A DNA stretch of 6,957 bases from DATFMP01 sp035266845 (GTDB lineage Bacteria > SAR324 > JACQKK01). The DNA is taken from the NCBI GenBank assembly GCA_035266845.1, contig DATFMP010000029.1, forward strand, positions 1 through 6,957, in the 5' to 3' direction. Of this stretch, positions 5,752 to 6,957 are shown piece by piece. A program made the translations under genes and the position numbers. How positions within the stretch are numbered: the stretch's first letter is position 1; every line of letters begins with the position of its first letter. Under the pieces are notes generated by a model, which ran no database searches, had not been told where the DNA came from, and worked only from the letters and a program-made list of their open reading frames with translations.

Positions 5752-6957
5752 TCAGAACGGGTACATGAAGATGATGGTCGCCTCGCCTCCTTCGTCGCCG
5801 GTGGCCACATCCGCGCGGTAGACGAAGCCGGACCCGGAGATCATGCGCAGACCCATGCCGTAGGACGACTTGTAGACGCCGCCCACCTCGCTGCGGGTCT
5901 CGCCCACACTGCCCGTCTCCGCAAAGAAGGCGAGCTGCACGTTGGTGCGCACGTCCTTCCAGATGAAGTAGTCGAAGGGCGTCACCTCCTCGGTGATGTT
6001 CCAACGGAACTCCGCCGCGTAGAACACCGTATGGGCGCCCTGGAAGCGGCTCATGGGGAAGGAGCGCAGCATGTCCGTGCCGCCCAGCGTGGCCGAGGTG
6101 CCATAGGTATGCTCGGCGACGATCTGCGCGATGAAGGCTTGGCACACCGGGTCCAGCGGCGAGCAACCCAGGTCCCCGGCGATGGCCAACGGGCTTGTGT
6201 TGCCCTGTCGGCGCATGTCCGCATCGGATTGGAAGTAGCGCAGCACAAGCGTGCTGATGGGCCCGATGGGGATGTAGCCGTTGAGGCTGTAGTTCCACAC
6301 GACGAAGTCCGGATCGTCCGCGGTCGCGGGCCGGGAACGGGATGCGCTGATCTCCAGCCGCACGCCCCTGCGCGGATCGGCGTAGTCGTCGGTCTGGTCC
6401 ACCAGCACGCCCGCATACAGCCGCTCGTTGGTCTGGCGGAAGGGCTCGGCGAACTCGATGATGGGCACGCCGTTCGGGTCCAGCATGCGCACGGCCGCCG
6501 TCTTGTAAACATCCGAACCCACGTAGAACTCGTAGCGCCGGTCGGAGAGCGTCAGCCGCAGCTCGGCCTGGGCCTGGTCGGCTTGGCTGGCCTCGATCAG
6601 CGTGTAGAGGTCACCGCTGGACTGCATGCCGCGGGTGGGGTACTGGCGCGCGGTGGCGCGGTTGATGTTCTGGTAGAACAGGCTCAGGATCAGCCGTTCG
6701 GGAACCAGATGCACATCCTCCAGGCCTGCGATCTGACCACCCGCATCGCCCGTGATCACCATGCCGTAGAGGTCGGCGTGAGTGCCGGCCAGGTTGGCGC
6801 CCAGGCCGGTCCAGGCGATGCCGTTGCCGATGCCCGGCAGATCGTAGGGGAACGGCACAAACAGATACGCCGGCTCGGTCTGGAACTGCGGCTTGCGACG
6901 CTCGATACCCTGAACCGGAAGGGCCGGCAGGGTGCACAGTGCCAGCAGGCCCAGGCG
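5752..6957 (-). CDS. Omp85/D15-type outer-membrane beta-barrel protein (5' partial)
   Basis: The reading frame stays open to the right edge, giving 401 visible codons. The first, LGLLALCTLPALPVQG, look like the hydrophobic core and cleavage region of a Sec signal peptide, so only a few N-terminal residues are missing. The in-frame GTG at 6858 is internal, not the start. Features of the Omp85 (bacterial surface antigen D15) barrel: DPRRGVRLEISAS (genomic about 6343-6381), resembling the conserved 'P..G..L' strand, and LGGTDMLRSFPMSRFQG (6037-6087), matching the L6-loop motif normally LGG..LRGY/F...RF.G. The C-terminus IIFMYPF ends in Phe with Tyr at -3, the signal recognised by the BAM machinery. 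Mature length is about 380 residues, enough for a 16-strand barrel but leaving no room for POTRA domains. This fits short Omp85 relatives of unknown function rather than BamA or TamA. It would sit in the outer membrane. It is convergent with the acyl-CoA ligase gene. Confidence 0.82.
   Translation of the reverse strand, partial: RLGLLALCTLPALPVQGIERRKPQFQTEPAYLFVPFPYDLPGIGNGIAWTGLGANLAGTHADLYGMVITGDAGGQIAGLEDVHLVPERLILSLFYQNINRATARQYPTRGMQSSGDLYTLIEASQADQAQAELRLTLSDRRYEFYVGSDVYKTAAVRMLDPNGVPIIEFAEPFRQTNERLYAGVLVDQTDDYADPRRGVRLEISASRSRPATADDPDFVVWNYSLNGYIPIGPISTLVLRYFQSDADMRRQGNTSPLAIAGDLGCSPLDPVCQAFIAQIVAEHTYGTSATLGGTDMLRSFPMSRFQGAHTVFYAAEFRWNITEEVTPFDYFIWKDVRTNVQLAFFAETGSVGETRSEVGGVYKSSYGMGLRMISGSGFVYRADVATGDEGGEATIIFMYPF

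Overview
This is a high-GC chromosomal window from what is almost certainly a Gram-negative bacterium. It carries an outer-membrane beta-barrel gene and a probable lipoprotein, and its codons are strongly GC-biased in most genes (about 67% GC in a sampled line of the helicase). The phylum cannot be fixed from the sequence. The gene types and intergenic repeats would fit a GC-rich, non-enterobacterial lineage such as Myxococcota, Gemmatimonadota or a relative, but that is a guess. I see no rRNA, tRNA, CRISPR array, transposase, integrase or phage gene.

Layout from left to right. Positions 1-72 are the last codons of a plus-strand acetylglutamate kinase gene (argB). It is followed at 73-251 by a cluster of five tight GC-rich hairpins and a second, slightly altered copy of the argB 3' end. 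Positions 315-1519 hold two divergent small genes in noticeably AT-richer DNA (about 45-47% GC in sampled lines). One is an unrecognised probable lipoprotein on the minus strand. The other is a Pmp3/YqaE-family (UPF0057) small membrane protein on the plus strand, with a strong ribosome binding site and a possible sigma-E-type promoter. Positions 1751-3727 encode a complete Rep/UvrD/PcrA-type superfamily 1A DNA helicase. Positions 3938-5521 encode a complete 4-coumarate-CoA-ligase-like acyl-CoA synthetase with its own plausible promoter. Positions 5522-5751 separate two convergent genes and contain a composite inverted repeat (5569-5655). Positions 5752-6957 are a minus-strand gene for an Omp85/D15-type outer-membrane barrel, running off the right edge just inside its signal peptide.

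The genes do not form one pathway. Arginine biosynthesis, DNA repair or replication, acyl activation and outer-membrane biogenesis lie side by side with their own intergenic spaces. A loose link is that the lipoprotein, the Pmp3 protein and the barrel are all envelope proteins. I found no convincing undescribed multi-gene system. The most interesting items are the hairpin cluster bracketed by a duplicated argB end, the low-GC islet of two envelope genes, the apparently POTRA-less D15 barrel, and the inverted repeat between the convergent genes.
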